A stretch of DNA of 57,589 nt from Bacteroidaceae bacterium (GCA_017541025.1 JAFXZY010000032.1:1-57589); one strand, 5' to 3'. Counted from the stretch's first letter, positions 8,986 through 17,921 are shown. Made by a program: numbers and translations. The notes: a model not told the origin generated them from the letters alone.

Positions 8986-9014
8986 TTTTGTGGGATTAGA
9001 GTAGGGGGAGGTAA

Positions 9015-9049
9015 AGAAAAAGAGGTGCAGACATTTGTTCATCTACACC
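9015..9049 (-). terminator. putative terminator of L31 gene
   Basis: On the minus strand GGTGTAGA pairs with TCTGCACC (one wobble) around a loop of about 11 bases, followed by a T-rich tract. It sits about 40 bases beyond the L31 stop codon. Confidence 0.45.
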
Positions 9050-9087
9050 CCTTCATCTGTTATCTTCTTGTCTGAGGCCAACTCGTA

Positions 9088-9339
9088 TTACTTCTTAGTA
9101 CGAGCATAGCGGCTCATGAACTTATCAACACGACCGGCTGTGTCAACCAGCTTGCTCTTACCGGTATAGAAGGGGTGAGAGGTGTTACTGATTTCAAGCT
9201 TAATCAGGGGGTAAGTTTCGCCCTCAAATTCAATTGTGTCATTGCTCTTAGCGGTAGAGCGGCTCAGGAACATATCGCCATTACTCATGTCCTTGAACAC
9301 TACGGGGCGATAGTTGTCTGGATGGATTCCTTCTTTCAT
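9088..9339 (-). CDS. rpmE2: 50S ribosomal protein L31 type B
   Basis: An 83-residue protein starting [15 protein letters not shown] and containing [23 protein letters not shown], the signature of L31. It lacks the CxxC zinc-binding cysteines, so it is the type B (zinc-independent) form. L31 sits at the large-subunit central protuberance and bridges to the small subunit. In many bacteria the zinc-free form is induced when zinc is scarce, but no Zur-like palindrome was recognised here. Two candidate promoters precede it: a near one (9414-9421) and an orphan one (9575-9582). Confidence 0.97.
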   Translation of the reverse strand: MKEGIHPDNYRPVVFKDMSNGDMFLSRSTAKSNDTIEFEGETYPLIKLEISNTSHPFYTGKSKLVDTAGRVDKFMSRYARTKK

Positions 9340-9413
9340 TTTTCTTTTGTTTTGTGCTCCCGAATTTCCTTAAACGGAAGGTGATAAGGAGCTGTTATTA
9401 ATAATTTTGCGTG

Positions 9414-9421
9414 CAAAGGTA
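9414..9421 (-). promoter_or_regulatory. L31 -7 box
   Basis: On the minus strand TACCTTTG matches TAnnTTTG exactly, with a TTTTGG tract about 20 bases upstream (near 9442-9446). It lies 75 bases before the L31 start codon. Confidence 0.65.
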
Positions 9422-9572
9422 CGTTTTTTTTCTATACCCACCAAAAGTTTTCCCAAATATTTCTGCAAAAAGAGTGGGCACCTTTTCAGATGTCCACCCC
9501 AAATGTTTAGTTAATTATAGGTATTTTTTTATAAAAACGGCAAAAAGCCATCTTCTTTTCCTCTTTTATTAC

Positions 9573-9619
9573 TGCAAATATATGAGGTTTTGCAATAACA
9601 TCCAAACAAAATTTAACTT
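9573..9619 (-). promoter_or_regulatory. orphan copy of an OMP-gene promoter
   Basis: This stretch is identical at 40 of 47 positions to the promoter region of the downstream paralog gene (10947-10993). It includes a TATATTTG -7 box (9575-9582) and TTTG 20 bases upstream (9603-9606). A further 12-base match, GTTTAGTTAATT, occurs at 9507-9518 and 10931-10942. No OMP gene follows it on the minus strand; the next gene is L31. The 318 bases between L31 and the first OMP gene hold nothing else recognisable. Confidence 0.6.
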
Positions 9620-9657
9620 TTTTCAAAAAAAAGTTTCTCTTGTTTGGCTAAGTTACT

Positions 9658-10146
9658 TTAGAATGTCCAACCGAATGTGGCGAAGTGAGTCTTAGAACTG
9701 CCTGCTGTCTCATATAGGAGAGTGTAGCCAACAGAGAATTTCTCCTTGAACTGCAGACCAAGTCCGTAAGTTATACCGAATGCACTTGTCTTAGCACCGC
9801 CAATGTAGCTGTAACCCATAGCCAGATTGGTGTAGCCACGCAGATTGTCGTTCCAGAAAGAGGGAGAAAACAGGCGAGCACCAGTCTTAAAGCTCATCAT
9901 CCAACCGTCACCGGGCTTCTTAAAGGGGGCATTGAACTCAAAGTTCAGCACATCCCATGCCAATGTGCAGCCTTCAAACTCGGTAATGGGTTTCTGGTAA
10001 CCAACGCCAAAGCCCCATACGCCTGTGCCGTTAGCACCACCTAACTTAATGTCAGCAATTACGTTGCCGTTAAAGAAATTCTCTGCGCTTGCATTCATGC
10101 AAAAAGTCATTGCCAATGCTGCGAAAAGTAATTTTACTGCTTTCAT
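9658..10146 (-). CDS. small outer-membrane beta-barrel protein, copy 1
   Basis: A 162-residue protein with a signal peptide (KLLFAALAMTFCMNASA) and a mature part of alternating polar and hydrophobic strands ending in the aromatic THFATFGWTF, as expected of an outer-membrane barrel of about eight strands. It is clearly paralogous to the next gene: the signal peptides are nearly identical, and WNDN, GLQFKEKFSVGYTLLYETAG and the C-terminus are shared. It lacks a roughly 20-residue loop present in the larger copy. The function is unknown. It has its own promoter (TAATTTTG at 10211-10218). Confidence 0.82.
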   Translation of the reverse strand: MKAVKLLFAALAMTFCMNASAENFFNGNVIADIKLGGANGTGVWGFGVGYQKPITEFEGCTLAWDVLNFEFNAPFKKPGDGWMMSFKTGARLFSPSFWNDNLRGYTNLAMGYSYIGGAKTSAFGITYGLGLQFKEKFSVGYTLLYETAGSSKTHFATFGWTF

Positions 10147-10210
10147 AATAAAATGATTTTAGTTAGTAATTATGTTATGTTAATGTTATACGTTATCCAC
10201 TTTATCAATG

Positions 10211-10218
10211 CAAAATTA
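10211..10218 (-). promoter_or_regulatory. -7 box of OMP copy 1
   Basis: TAATTTTG on the minus strand, 65 bases before the start codon, with a TTTTG tract about 15-20 bases upstream. The surrounding sequence is not obviously related to the promoter of copy 2. Confidence 0.55.
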
Positions 10219-10286
10219 GGTTTTTTCTGTCAAAATTCCATAAAAAAAAGGTAATTTTTGCATTTTTACCGATTTTTGAAGCAAAA

Positions 10287-10320
10287 AATAAGGGCAAGAC
10301 CATAAGGTCAAGCCCTTTTA
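10287..10320 (-). terminator. terminator of OMP copy 2
   Basis: GGGCTTGACC and GGTCTTGCCC flank a TTAT loop on the minus strand, with two internal mismatches, followed by TTATTTTTT. It lies about 20 bases after the stop codon. The plus strand could also terminate here. Confidence 0.65.
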
Positions 10321-10339
10321 TCATTGACTAAAGTTTACT

Positions 10340-10888
10340 TTAGAATGTCCAACCGAATGTGGCGAAGTGGCACTTTGTCTTACCAGCTGTCTCATATTGC
10401 AGAGTGTAGCCAAGAGAGAACTTTTCCTTGAACTGAATACCAACGCCGAAAGACAGACCAAAGCCGTGGTGAGCCTTCATAGAATCATCTACAACTATAA
10501 CCGCACCTGTTGTGGGATCATACCATGCACCAATGTTGCCCTCTCTCCATATACCACAGCTATAGCCAGGAGCCAAGTTGGTGTAAACACGGAAGTTGTC
10601 GTTCCAGAAAGTAGGAGTGAACAGACGCAAGCCAGTTCTTACAGCCAGCAGGTCGAAATCAGCAGGAGAGTTGAATGGAGCTGCATAGTCAACACTTACT
10701 ACATCCCATGCCAGATTCCAGTTGTTGAATTCCTTAATGTTCTTCTGATAGCCAAAGCCAGCGCCGAAACCGCCAGCACCAGCAACACCACCAAATTTAA
10801 CATCAAGGGTAAAGTGTCCATCTTCTGCACTTGCGTTCATAGCAAAAGTCATTGCCAATGCGGCGAAAAGTAATTTTACTGCCTTCAT
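10340..10888 (-). CDS. small outer-membrane beta-barrel protein, copy 2
   Basis: A 182-residue paralog of the 9658-10146 protein with the signal peptide KLLFAALAMTFAMNASA and the same ending (CHFATFGWTF). It carries an extra surface-loop-like segment (about residues 115-140) not found in copy 1. Strand-like segments LRLFTPTFWNDNFRVYTNLAPGY and IQFKEKFSLGYTLQYETAG match copy 1. The tandem arrangement with separate promoters suggests duplication followed by divergence of loops. The role is unknown; a structural or adhesion role is possible. Confidence 0.82.
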   Translation of the reverse strand: MKAVKLLFAALAMTFAMNASAEDGHFTLDVKFGGVAGAGGFGAGFGYQKNIKEFNNWNLAWDVVSVDYAAPFNSPADFDLLAVRTGLRLFTPTFWNDNFRVYTNLAPGYSCGIWREGNIGAWYDPTTGAVIVVDDSMKAHHGFGLSFGVGIQFKEKFSLGYTLQYETAGKTKCHFATFGWTF

Positions 10889-10948
10889 AATAAAATAAAG
10901 TTTTGTTAATAATTTTGTTAATAATAACTCGTTTAGTTAATTCTTTTG

Positions 10949-10956
10949 CAAAGATA
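10949..10956 (-). promoter_or_regulatory. -7 box of OMP copy 2
   Basis: TATCTTTG on the minus strand, with TTTG about 20 bases upstream, 60 bases before the start codon. The region 10947-10993 is the sequence duplicated as an orphan at 9573-9619. Confidence 0.7.
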
Positions 10957-11052
10957 AGAGTTTTTGCAATATGCGCCAAACAAAATTTAACTTATTTTCA
11001 TAATTATCTAAAAGGTATACTAGGGGCGCAATCTCAAATGGCGATTAACCAG

Positions 11053-11090
11053 ACAAAGGGACAGACTTGAAATCAAGCTTGTCCCTTTGT
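11053..11090 (-). terminator. strong hairpin ending the DASS operon
   Basis: ACAAAGGGACA pairs perfectly with TGTCCCTTTGT, and an inner CTTGA/TCAAG extends the stem. It lies about 35 bases beyond the stop of the minus-strand symporter gene and is probably the operon terminator. It could stop transcription from either side. Confidence 0.8.
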
Positions 11091-11124
11091 TATTTAATCT
11101 TCCCTTATGTATGCGGGGGAGTGC

Positions 11125-12534
11125 TTATAAGGGGAAAAGTAGAATCCAGCCAAAACCGAGGACGAATCCAACAATGCCAATGATGAGCCCCACAATGAGC
11201 ATGTCGCGCGTGGGAACAAAGCCGGTGGAACTGGCAATGGCATTGGGGGGTGTGGAAATAGGCAGGGTCATGGGCAGAGAGGTGTTGACTGCTACAAAAA
11301 GCAGCATTGACGTTACACCACCAAGGACTGCCAGATTGTCGCCCATAGCGGTTCCTACCAAAGCCAGAATGGGCATAAGCAAGTTGGCCGCAGAGGTGTT
11401 GGAAATGAAGGTTGAGATGGCGTAAATAACGAATCCCGACATGAGGAATACCAGCCAAACTGACCACGACTTGAAGGGTATGGCGTTGATGAACATATCG
11501 CCTAACCCCGTGTGGTGGAAGGCGGTGCCAAGGGCAAAACCACCCGCTACCATCCATAGTACAGCCCAGTCGATTTGCAGGAAATCTTCCTTGGCGAAGA
11601 TACCTGTGACAGCAAATACGGCAAAGGGCACCATGGCAACAACGTTGGAATCAATACCTGTCCATTCCTCAGTAACCCACAGCGCTATGGTAAAGAGTAG
11701 GGTGATGACCACTATCCAGTAACTACGGTCGTGGGGTTTCTTCTCGCCAAAATCAATCTCGATGGATTTCGTCTTAAACGGATATAGCAGGAGCAGCAGA
11801 CCCCATGCCAGAAGCAGCATTACCAGCACATAGGGAACCATGTGCAGCATCCAGGTACTAAAACCTACCTCGATACCCAACTGTGACAACTGTCCGATAG
11901 CTATGGCATTAGGCGGTGTTCCGATGGGGGTGCCTAAGCCTCCCAGATTGGCTGCAATGGGTATGGACAGCGTCAGGCCTATGCGCCCACGTTCATTCTG
12001 GGGCATTCTGCTGAGAACGGGTATCATGAAGGTGAACATCATGGCAGCTGTGGCTGTGTTGGACATAAACATAGACATCAGACCGTTCAGCAGCAGGAAT
12101 CCGAGCAGGACAAGTGCGGGGCGTGTGCCAAGTAGCTTGAGCATGCCTCTGGCCAAGTCTGAATCGAATCCGACTTTCGTAGCGCAGTTTGCCAGTATAA
12201 ACCCACCCAGAAACAAGATAATAATGGGGTTACCAAATGAAGCCATCAAATCAGGGTGGGGCACAGCTGTACCCTCGGCGAAACCTCCGCCAGTAAGGGG
12301 TGTAAGAAGGATAGCTTCGTCGCTAACGGTGAATAGCAATACGGCCATGGTGCAGACTGATGTGGCCCATGCCGGGATAATCTCGAATATCCACATCAGG
12401 GCTGCAAATATGAATACCGCAAGGGTACGCTGCTGCAATACGGTCATGGCATCAAGCCCCAGCCATGAAGCTGGTACGAACCAGAAAAACAGCGTTATAG
12501 CCAGTACCAGTAAGGTTTGTTTCTTCTTTTTCAT
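11125..12534 (-). CDS. DASS-family sodium:anion symporter
   Basis: A 469-residue inner-membrane protein of the SLC13/DASS family, which imports dicarboxylates, citrate, sulfate or phosphate-like anions with sodium. Both signature motifs are present: LMSMFMSNTATAAMM (Ser-Asn-Thr at 158-160) in the first half and FISNTSAANLLMP in the second, plus GTPIGTPPNAIA. About 11-12 hydrophobic segments. It is the last gene of a minus-strand set, with only five bases between it and the upstream lipoprotein gene, so co-transcription is likely. Which anion is carried cannot be read from sequence. Confidence 0.9.
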   Translation of the reverse strand: MKKKKQTLLVLAITLFFWFVPASWLGLDAMTVLQQRTLAVFIFAALMWIFEIIPAWATSVCTMAVLLFTVSDEAILLTPLTGGGFAEGTAVPHPDLMASFGNPIIILFLGGFILANCATKVGFDSDLARGMLKLLGTRPALVLLGFLLLNGLMSMFMSNTATAAMMFTFMIPVLSRMPQNERGRIGLTLSIPIAANLGGLGTPIGTPPNAIAIGQLSQLGIEVGFSTWMLHMVPYVLVMLLLAWGLLLLLYPFKTKSIEIDFGEKKPHDRSYWIVVITLLFTIALWVTEEWTGIDSNVVAMVPFAVFAVTGIFAKEDFLQIDWAVLWMVAGGFALGTAFHHTGLGDMFINAIPFKSWSVWLVFLMSGFVIYAISTFISNTSAANLLMPILALVGTAMGDNLAVLGGVTSMLLFVAVNTSLPMTLPISTPPNAIASSTGFVPTRDMLIVGLIIGIVGFVLGFGWILLFPL

Positions 12535-12539
12535 ACGTT

Positions 12540-14264
12540 TTACTTGATTCCGAAGAAGATTATGCGCTTGTCAGAGGTTACGGTAACGGTGCACGCTGTA
12601 GCCACCTCGAACTCGTACTTGTCGGCATCTGTAACGGTGAGGGTGTAGGGTGAGTTCTGATTTGCGCCATCATTCTCTTTCACCGTAATGGTCTTGATGA
12701 CTTCTTCGCCCTTCTTAAGGATTACATCGGCGGTGCCGGCTCCCTTCCATGTAACGGCATAGAAGCTGTGCTTGCCTGCAGGAACCGTGAGGGTGAAATC
12801 GCCAGCTGCCTTAGAGGTACCAATCTTAAGCACCTTGCAGTCTGCCACACCGTTAATGGTAGCTACGCCATTGTCGTAGAAGTTGGTACCACCTGTGTAA
12901 GAGAGGTCGATGCTGTATGCTGAGTCACCGCCTTGTTCGCCTCCCTGATCGCCTCCACCTTGGTCGCCGCCCTGATCGCCTTCTTCCAGAATCACCACGT
13001 TTCCGTTCTTCATCTCGGGAGTAACTTCACCATTCTTAACGTACTTCTGCAGCTGGCCGGTAAGTTTAATCTTTGTGCCAGCAACAAACTGGCTTACACC
13101 CTCGGGCAGATTGGTCCAGAAGGCATAGAATACATGACCGCCATCCTGGGTATCTGCCATCCAGAAGCTCTGCTGGTTCTTGTCGACTCTGCCTACCACT
13201 TCTGTAATGTAACCCGTAAGGGTATAGGTTTCTTTAGAGATGGCGCCATTATCCATAGCCATGATAAGTTCAACGGCCTTTGCACAAGTGACTTCTATGG
13301 CCTCGCCTTGCTCGCCACCTTCTTCTCCACCTTGCTCACCGCCACCTTCTTGTTCTCCTGTTTCGGGGTCTATACCGTAGGCCTTGTCGCCAATCTTCAC
13401 CCATGAGGTACCTTTCATACCAGCGGTTCCGAAGTACCTCTCCAGAGAGCCATAGAACGTTACTTCCTGCTTCAGAAGCTCGGGATGTGCATGGAGTTCT
13501 GCGGCATTTGTAACATCGCCAACAGGTAGCTGAATGGGCAGTGTATTGGCAGGGTCGGTCTCATCAGGTGAGTCAGCCAGCAGGACTTCGGTTTCGGGAG
13601 ATGGGGGTACATCAAATCTGGAACCACTGGCAATGCTTGCGCCATCGACCCATCCTACAATGTAGCCCTTAACATAGTTTTTGCCATTAGCCTTCTGGGC
13701 TTGAGCAACAGTGAAGGGCTTCTCCTTAGTGGATGACTGTGTTTCTTCACCGCCTCCGCCACCTTGGCCATTAATAGAATATACGTAGGCTTGACCTCTG
13801 TTGACGGTCTCGGGGGTATTGCCCTTGTAGTTGATTACCTTGCCGTAAACAATAACTTCATCGCCTGTCTTGATATCATTCACCGACGTAAACCTCTGGT
13901 TACCTGGTGCCATAACCTGCCAGGCAAGGAAGGTATTGGTGGAGTTACCCTCATCAATCATAGTAAAACTCATGTTACCATGCTGTGTGATGGTCGCCTC
14001 ATCCGTCTTGTTGGCAGCCACCTTACCCTTCACGTAAACAGGCTTGTCTGATTCTACATCGGGCTGCAGGGTGCTGATAAATTTCAGAACACCAGCCACA
14101 TTGTAAGGGTTCTCTAATGTTCCATCACCTGTAGGAATGATTTCCTGATCTGGTTTTTTCTCTTGCTTATTAGGTATCTCATACGGTGCCGGAACGTCCT
14201 CGCAGCATGTGAAGGCAAATACGCCTAACAGAGCGAGGAGAATGTTTTTAAAAGTCGTTTTCAT
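12540..14264 (-). CDS. multi-OB-fold lipoprotein (DUF6359-like)
   Basis: A 574-residue lipoprotein (signal peptide with FAFTCC and an acylatable Cys near residue 20-21). Three OB-fold-like domains of the Bacteroidetes DUF6359 type cover about 45-170, 180-310 and 325-430; the second opens KPFTVAQAQKANGKNYVKGY. They are joined by Gly/Gln/Glu linkers such as EGGGEQGGEEGGEQGE. A C-terminal beta-sandwich-like domain (about 450-574) follows. Such domains are often found with secreted nucleases and TonB receptors and probably bind a polymer or ligand at the cell surface. The exact function is unknown. Confidence 0.8.
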   Translation of the reverse strand: MKTTFKNILLALLGVFAFTCCEDVPAPYEIPNKQEKKPDQEIIPTGDGTLENPYNVAGVLKFISTLQPDVESDKPVYVKGKVAANKTDEATITQHGNMSFTMIDEGNSTNTFLAWQVMAPGNQRFTSVNDIKTGDEVIVYGKVINYKGNTPETVNRGQAYVYSINGQGGGGGEETQSSTKEKPFTVAQAQKANGKNYVKGYIVGWVDGASIASGSRFDVPPSPETEVLLADSPDETDPANTLPIQLPVGDVTNAAELHAHPELLKQEVTFYGSLERYFGTAGMKGTSWVKIGDKAYGIDPETGEQEGGGEQGGEEGGEQGEAIEVTCAKAVELIMAMDNGAISKETYTLTGYITEVVGRVDKNQQSFWMADTQDGGHVFYAFWTNLPEGVSQFVAGTKIKLTGQLQKYVKNGEVTPEMKNGNVVILEEGDQGGDQGGGDQGGEQGGDSAYSIDLSYTGGTNFYDNGVATINGVADCKVLKIGTSKAAGDFTLTVPAGKHSFYAVTWKGAGTADVILKKGEEVIKTITVKENDGANQNSPYTLTVTDADKYEFEVATACTVTVTSDKRIIFFGIK

Positions 14265-14287
14265 TGTCGTATAATGTTTTATTATTT

Positions 14288-14359
14288 GTTATCGTTATCG
14301 TTATCGTTGACGTTATCGTTGACGTTATCGTTATCGTTGACGTTGACGTTATCGTTGAC
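14288..14359. repeat. hexanucleotide repeat array (GTTATC/GTTGAC)
   Basis: Twelve head-to-tail hexamers, each GTTATC or GTTGAC, run from 23 bases before the start codon of the downstream lipoprotein gene right up to the stop codon of the upstream one. Related hexamers occur at 5379-5405 (translated), 20251-20278, 40506-40530 and 56247-56299. Confidence 0.9.
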
Positions 14360-15211
14360 TTACTCCACAATGTCGCTCATGGTACGAATACCTAACTGCC
14401 AGTCATCTACGTAACGGCTCAGCACGCCATAGATGGTATATACATGGTCTGGCTTGATGGGATAGCTGGCAAAATCGGCATAAGTACTGGTACGAACAGC
14501 CAACGTTCCGCCACCCTGCAGATGGATGGTATTGGTAACGCCGTTACCATCGTCAGCATCCTCAGGAGAAGCCAAAACCATGTGTTCTGGATTCACGGTA
14601 GTGATGGTTCCACGTACACGGACAATACAGCCTGCCCATTGGTCTTTATTGAGATTCTTAACGGCATCGAAGTCGAGTGTGTCGATGCGAGAGGGGTCTG
14701 GAGTGCCTAAGAATTTTACGCGACTCCAGAAGTCCTGTTGGCTCATACGGCCAATGCGTTCTCTTTCCTTGGCATTCTTAGTGGGATAGCCCAACTGCCC
14801 GTTTTGTCCGTATCCGCCAATAAAGGCTCCCTTCAGGCTGAAAAGAATCTCCTGCCCTGGCTGAATGTAATTGTAAAGGGCGTTCATGTTGACGCCAAGA
14901 ATGATGAATCCGGGATTCTGCTTGGTGCCATCCTGCAGCACAAGCTGCTGGGTAAGGTTTCCTCCATCATCGGTACAGATAACGGTTCCACGCAGCATAC
15001 TGTCTGTGGTAATCTCTGCAAACATATCCTGACCGGTGATATAGCCCTGGTATTTGCTCTTGAGTTCCTGAATGGAGATAACGTTATGCTCCAGGAGCGT
15101 CTTGTTCCAGATGGTGTAATTGGTGTACACATCATCTTCCCAACCGCTGTCCTGACAGGAAGAAACGGCAAGGCCCAATATAAAGGTGAACAGTATATAA
15201 CTCTTTTTCAT
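14360..15211 (-). CDS. DUF5689-like lipoprotein
   Basis: A 283-residue lipoprotein (signal peptide FTFILGLAVSSC, Cys near residue 19). The mature part contains ISIQELKSKYQG and RGTVICTDDGGN, then OB-fold-like strands, and later GCIVRVRGTITTV, matching the Bacteroidetes family DUF5689. These domains are predicted ligand- or nucleic-acid-binding modules found beside TonB receptors. It lies 34 bases downstream of the receptor gene and is probably its surface partner, in the position SusD-like proteins take elsewhere. That partnership is inference. Confidence 0.82.
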   Translation of the reverse strand: MKKSYILFTFILGLAVSSCQDSGWEDDVYTNYTIWNKTLLEHNVISIQELKSKYQGYITGQDMFAEITTDSMLRGTVICTDDGGNLTQQLVLQDGTKQNPGFIILGVNMNALYNYIQPGQEILFSLKGAFIGGYGQNGQLGYPTKNAKERERIGRMSQQDFWSRVKFLGTPDPSRIDTLDFDAVKNLNKDQWAGCIVRVRGTITTVNPEHMVLASPEDADDGNGVTNTIHLQGGGTLAVRTSTYADFASYPIKPDHVYTIYGVLSRYVDDWQLGIRTMSDIVE

Positions 15212-15245
15212 ATCTCTTTTCTTTTAATATAATAATGTATAGGGG

Positions 15246-17921
15246 TTAGAAGCGGTAGTTGATATTCAGCATAAAGTTGAATCCCTGAGCATAGAACTTC
15301 TTGGGGTTCTTCTGGAAATCGTAAATACGCTCGTTGCCTTGTGTGCCGTTCTTATTGGTGCTGTAGTTGCTTCGGCTCTGCTCGTAACCGCCTGTACAGA
15401 TGCTGCGGTTATTAAGGATGTTGGTAAGCGTGAGGTTGATGCTCATGGGGTGATGAGCAACGGTTATCTGCTTACCTATGCTGGCATCCAGCATGAAACC
15501 GCCATTGCCTCGGCTCTGTTCAGGTATGGCTCTGTCATTGGTAACCTGCAAACCTGTAACGGGGTCGGTGGTAATATAGGGGATGCCATATTCATCTTCA
15601 GGATTCAGACTCCTGAGAGCCTCGTGGTAACGCAGACAGGGGCTGTAAGAGAGGTAAATACGGTCGTAATAGTTACCAATGAGTGAGAGGTACCACCTGT
15701 TAATACGATAGTTAAGTGCTAAGCTGTACACGGATAGGGGAGTACCGCTCTCACGCATACCCTTGTTGCGACAAATGTCGTTCCCCTCTGTTCCGTAAGT
15801 ACTGATGGTATAAACACACTTGGAATCGTGGTTGTACTGGTTGTCGCTCCAGGTTCCCATAGCAGTAATATCGAAGCTGCTGGTAATCTTGAACTTAGCA
15901 CCCACTTCCACACCATAGTAGCTCTTGCTGACATCGGTCAGGGAAACGTAGGTGAAGCTGTTTACATCGTCGAAGTAGAAGTTCTGCCACTCTGTACCGT
16001 CGAAGGTGCGAGAGTAGTAACCCGTAACGTTCAGCTGTAACCAGTTGTTGTTCAGACGGTAGCCCAACTCAGCGGTAGTTATCTTCTCGTTATAGAGGTT
16101 CTTTACAAAGTTGTTGTTCATCTCAGGACTTACGAAGGCTGTGCTGGCAAAAGGAGCGCGAGTCTCGAATCCTGCACCAAGGGTAATACCATGACCCTTG
16201 CTCAAATTAAAGGTAGCCCCCAGCTTGGCTCCACCATCCAGGAAGTTGGCCTTCTTGCTCTTTCCGTATGAGAATTTCACTTCGTGTCCGTTCTCATCCA
16301 CATAGTTACGGCAAATACCATTATTCATATAACCGACACGCCACATATCCGTACCGCCAATCTTAGCAGAAGCAAAGTAGTGACCGATTCCCTTGTCCCA
16401 AGAAATAGAGGTCCATGCCTTGGCATCACGAACAGTGATGCTGTAATCATAGGCGAAACAGTCGCCCTCGGTAAGACGGTGAGGAGAGGTATAAAGCTTA
16501 TCGTACAGGTTGTAATAGGTCTCGTCAGATCCTGGCAGATAAGTACCAATAGCATAGTTGTTGACATTACTCAGGTATTTGGCTCCCATCATATCATCTA
16601 TGGTCTGATAGTGCATACCCTTATTGGTACCCAACTGAACACCTACACGCCACTTAAGGTTCTTGGTGATGCTGTAGTCGAAGGTGCTGCCAAGTCGGAA
16701 GTTCAAATGGTCGTTATGACGGGCTGTAATAAAGTAGGCAGCATCTTTACCCAGAGCGTTATTGGTACGGTTGGCAGCGTAAAGGCGGTCGAAATCGATT
16801 TGACGGTTAGCCTCGCTGCGTGTCCAGTAATCGTAGCTCTCCTGCCATGCATCTACGGCATAGTCCCAGTTTCGCCTGTTTCCTTCATCTCCTGTCTCTA
16901 CGTCAGCAACATCCCATACATCGTACTGAGCGCTGGGGAAGTTCTTCCAGTAGTCTGGGGCTGGGTTCTGAGAGTCGTTGTACTGCAGACGGGTAGCGCT
17001 GTACTTCACATACTTACCGATGAGGCTGGTGGTAAGCTTCATCTTGTCGTTTATCTTGAAGTCCCAGGTCAGCAAGGCTGTGGGTTCGAAGTTGTTGACA
17101 ACACGGCTGGAGCGCATCTTGCCATTCTGATAACCCCAATATGGGTTATACTGACGGTCGTTAGCAAGCCAATAAGCCTCGTCGGTAGAAGCACCCTGCT
17201 GAGCGCGTTCTGTGGGATTGCCCCAAGTGGCAAGGTTGAGTGAGTGCTTTTGGTTAAACACCTTCTGCACGCTCAGGAAGTAAGCGAGGCTGTTATAGAA
17301 GGTACCTCTAACGGCTGCCGTTTGCATGTTGGCCCAACGGTATCCAATGGTTCCGAAGAAAGCCCAACCCTTGTCGGTGAGTCCTGTTCCGTAAGTGTAT
17401 ATACCACGAAGGGTATAGTTACGGTTGGCTCCGGAAACGGTTACCTTATGACCTGCAGGCATTAAACTGGCTCGGAAGTCGTAGTTGTTACTGCCACCCA
17501 TGTTGGCGATGCTGAACGAGTTGTCCTCGAAGGGACTTGCCGCATCCTGGTTACGCGTGGCATCGTTCATGCCACCAATGGTAGAGTAGTTGAATCGCCC
17601 GTTCTCGATGTTGTTCACCAATACACCGTTCATGTAGACATCATTGTAACGGGAGTCGTAAGCACGGAACTTAAAGCGTACCGGGCTCCACTGATAGCCG
17701 ATGTTGCTGGTGTAAACATTGTTGGCCGAGCCAACCTGAATGATGTTAACGGTCTGGTCATCATCTTGGCCCAACTGCGACTCCGACAAGACAAACGAGG
17801 AACTCTCCTGATGGATTTCCTCCTCTAATTTACTGACGACAGTGGTGTCAGTTTCAGTCTGAGCGTAGCATAATGGCGCAGCAAGAAATGTCAAGACCAA
17901 AAGCTGATGCTTCTTTCTCAT
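15246..17921 (-). CDS. TonB-dependent outer-membrane receptor
   Basis: An 891-residue receptor with a signal peptide (QLLVLTFLAAPLCYA). A plug-like region follows (about 45-170, including VYMNGVLVNNIENGRFN), then a large barrel ending FMLNINYRF with the terminal aromatic residue that outer-membrane proteins need for insertion. It has no N-terminal carboxypeptidase-like domain, so it is not a typical SusC. TonB receptors import large or scarce substrates using energy passed from the inner membrane. It leads an operon with two OB-fold lipoproteins and an anion symporter, and a secreted EEP enzyme is divergently transcribed. This suggests uptake of something released by that enzyme. Confidence 0.92.
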   Translation of the reverse strand: MRKKHQLLVLTFLAAPLCYAQTETDTTVVSKLEEEIHQESSSFVLSESQLGQDDDQTVNIIQVGSANNVYTSNIGYQWSPVRFKFRAYDSRYNDVYMNGVLVNNIENGRFNYSTIGGMNDATRNQDAASPFEDNSFSIANMGGSNNYDFRASLMPAGHKVTVSGANRNYTLRGIYTYGTGLTDKGWAFFGTIGYRWANMQTAAVRGTFYNSLAYFLSVQKVFNQKHSLNLATWGNPTERAQQGASTDEAYWLANDRQYNPYWGYQNGKMRSSRVVNNFEPTALLTWDFKINDKMKLTTSLIGKYVKYSATRLQYNDSQNPAPDYWKNFPSAQYDVWDVADVETGDEGNRRNWDYAVDAWQESYDYWTRSEANRQIDFDRLYAANRTNNALGKDAAYFITARHNDHLNFRLGSTFDYSITKNLKWRVGVQLGTNKGMHYQTIDDMMGAKYLSNVNNYAIGTYLPGSDETYYNLYDKLYTSPHRLTEGDCFAYDYSITVRDAKAWTSISWDKGIGHYFASAKIGGTDMWRVGYMNNGICRNYVDENGHEVKFSYGKSKKANFLDGGAKLGATFNLSKGHGITLGAGFETRAPFASTAFVSPEMNNNFVKNLYNEKITTAELGYRLNNNWLQLNVTGYYSRTFDGTEWQNFYFDDVNSFTYVSLTDVSKSYYGVEVGAKFKITSSFDITAMGTWSDNQYNHDSKCVYTISTYGTEGNDICRNKGMRESGTPLSVYSLALNYRINRWYLSLIGNYYDRIYLSYSPCLRYHEALRSLNPEDEYGIPYITTDPVTGLQVTNDRAIPEQSRGNGGFMLDASIGKQITVAHHPMSINLTLTNILNNRSICTGGYEQSRSNYSTNKNGTQGNERIYDFQKNPKKFYAQGFNFMLNINYRF

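Noticed and set aside
14288-14359. Possible CRISPR-like array
   Set aside because: Units are head-to-tail hexamers without spacers, and there are no cas genes in the window.
16284-17243. Long open frame of 319 codons antisense to the TonB receptor gene
   Set aside because: The receptor frame on the other strand has clear family features end to end; the antisense product has no recognisable domain and is a shadow of it.
15246-17921. SusC/SusD-type polysaccharide utilisation locus
   Set aside because: The receptor has no carboxypeptidase-like N-terminal domain, the partner is not SusD-like, and the glycosidase genes are more than 9 kb away.
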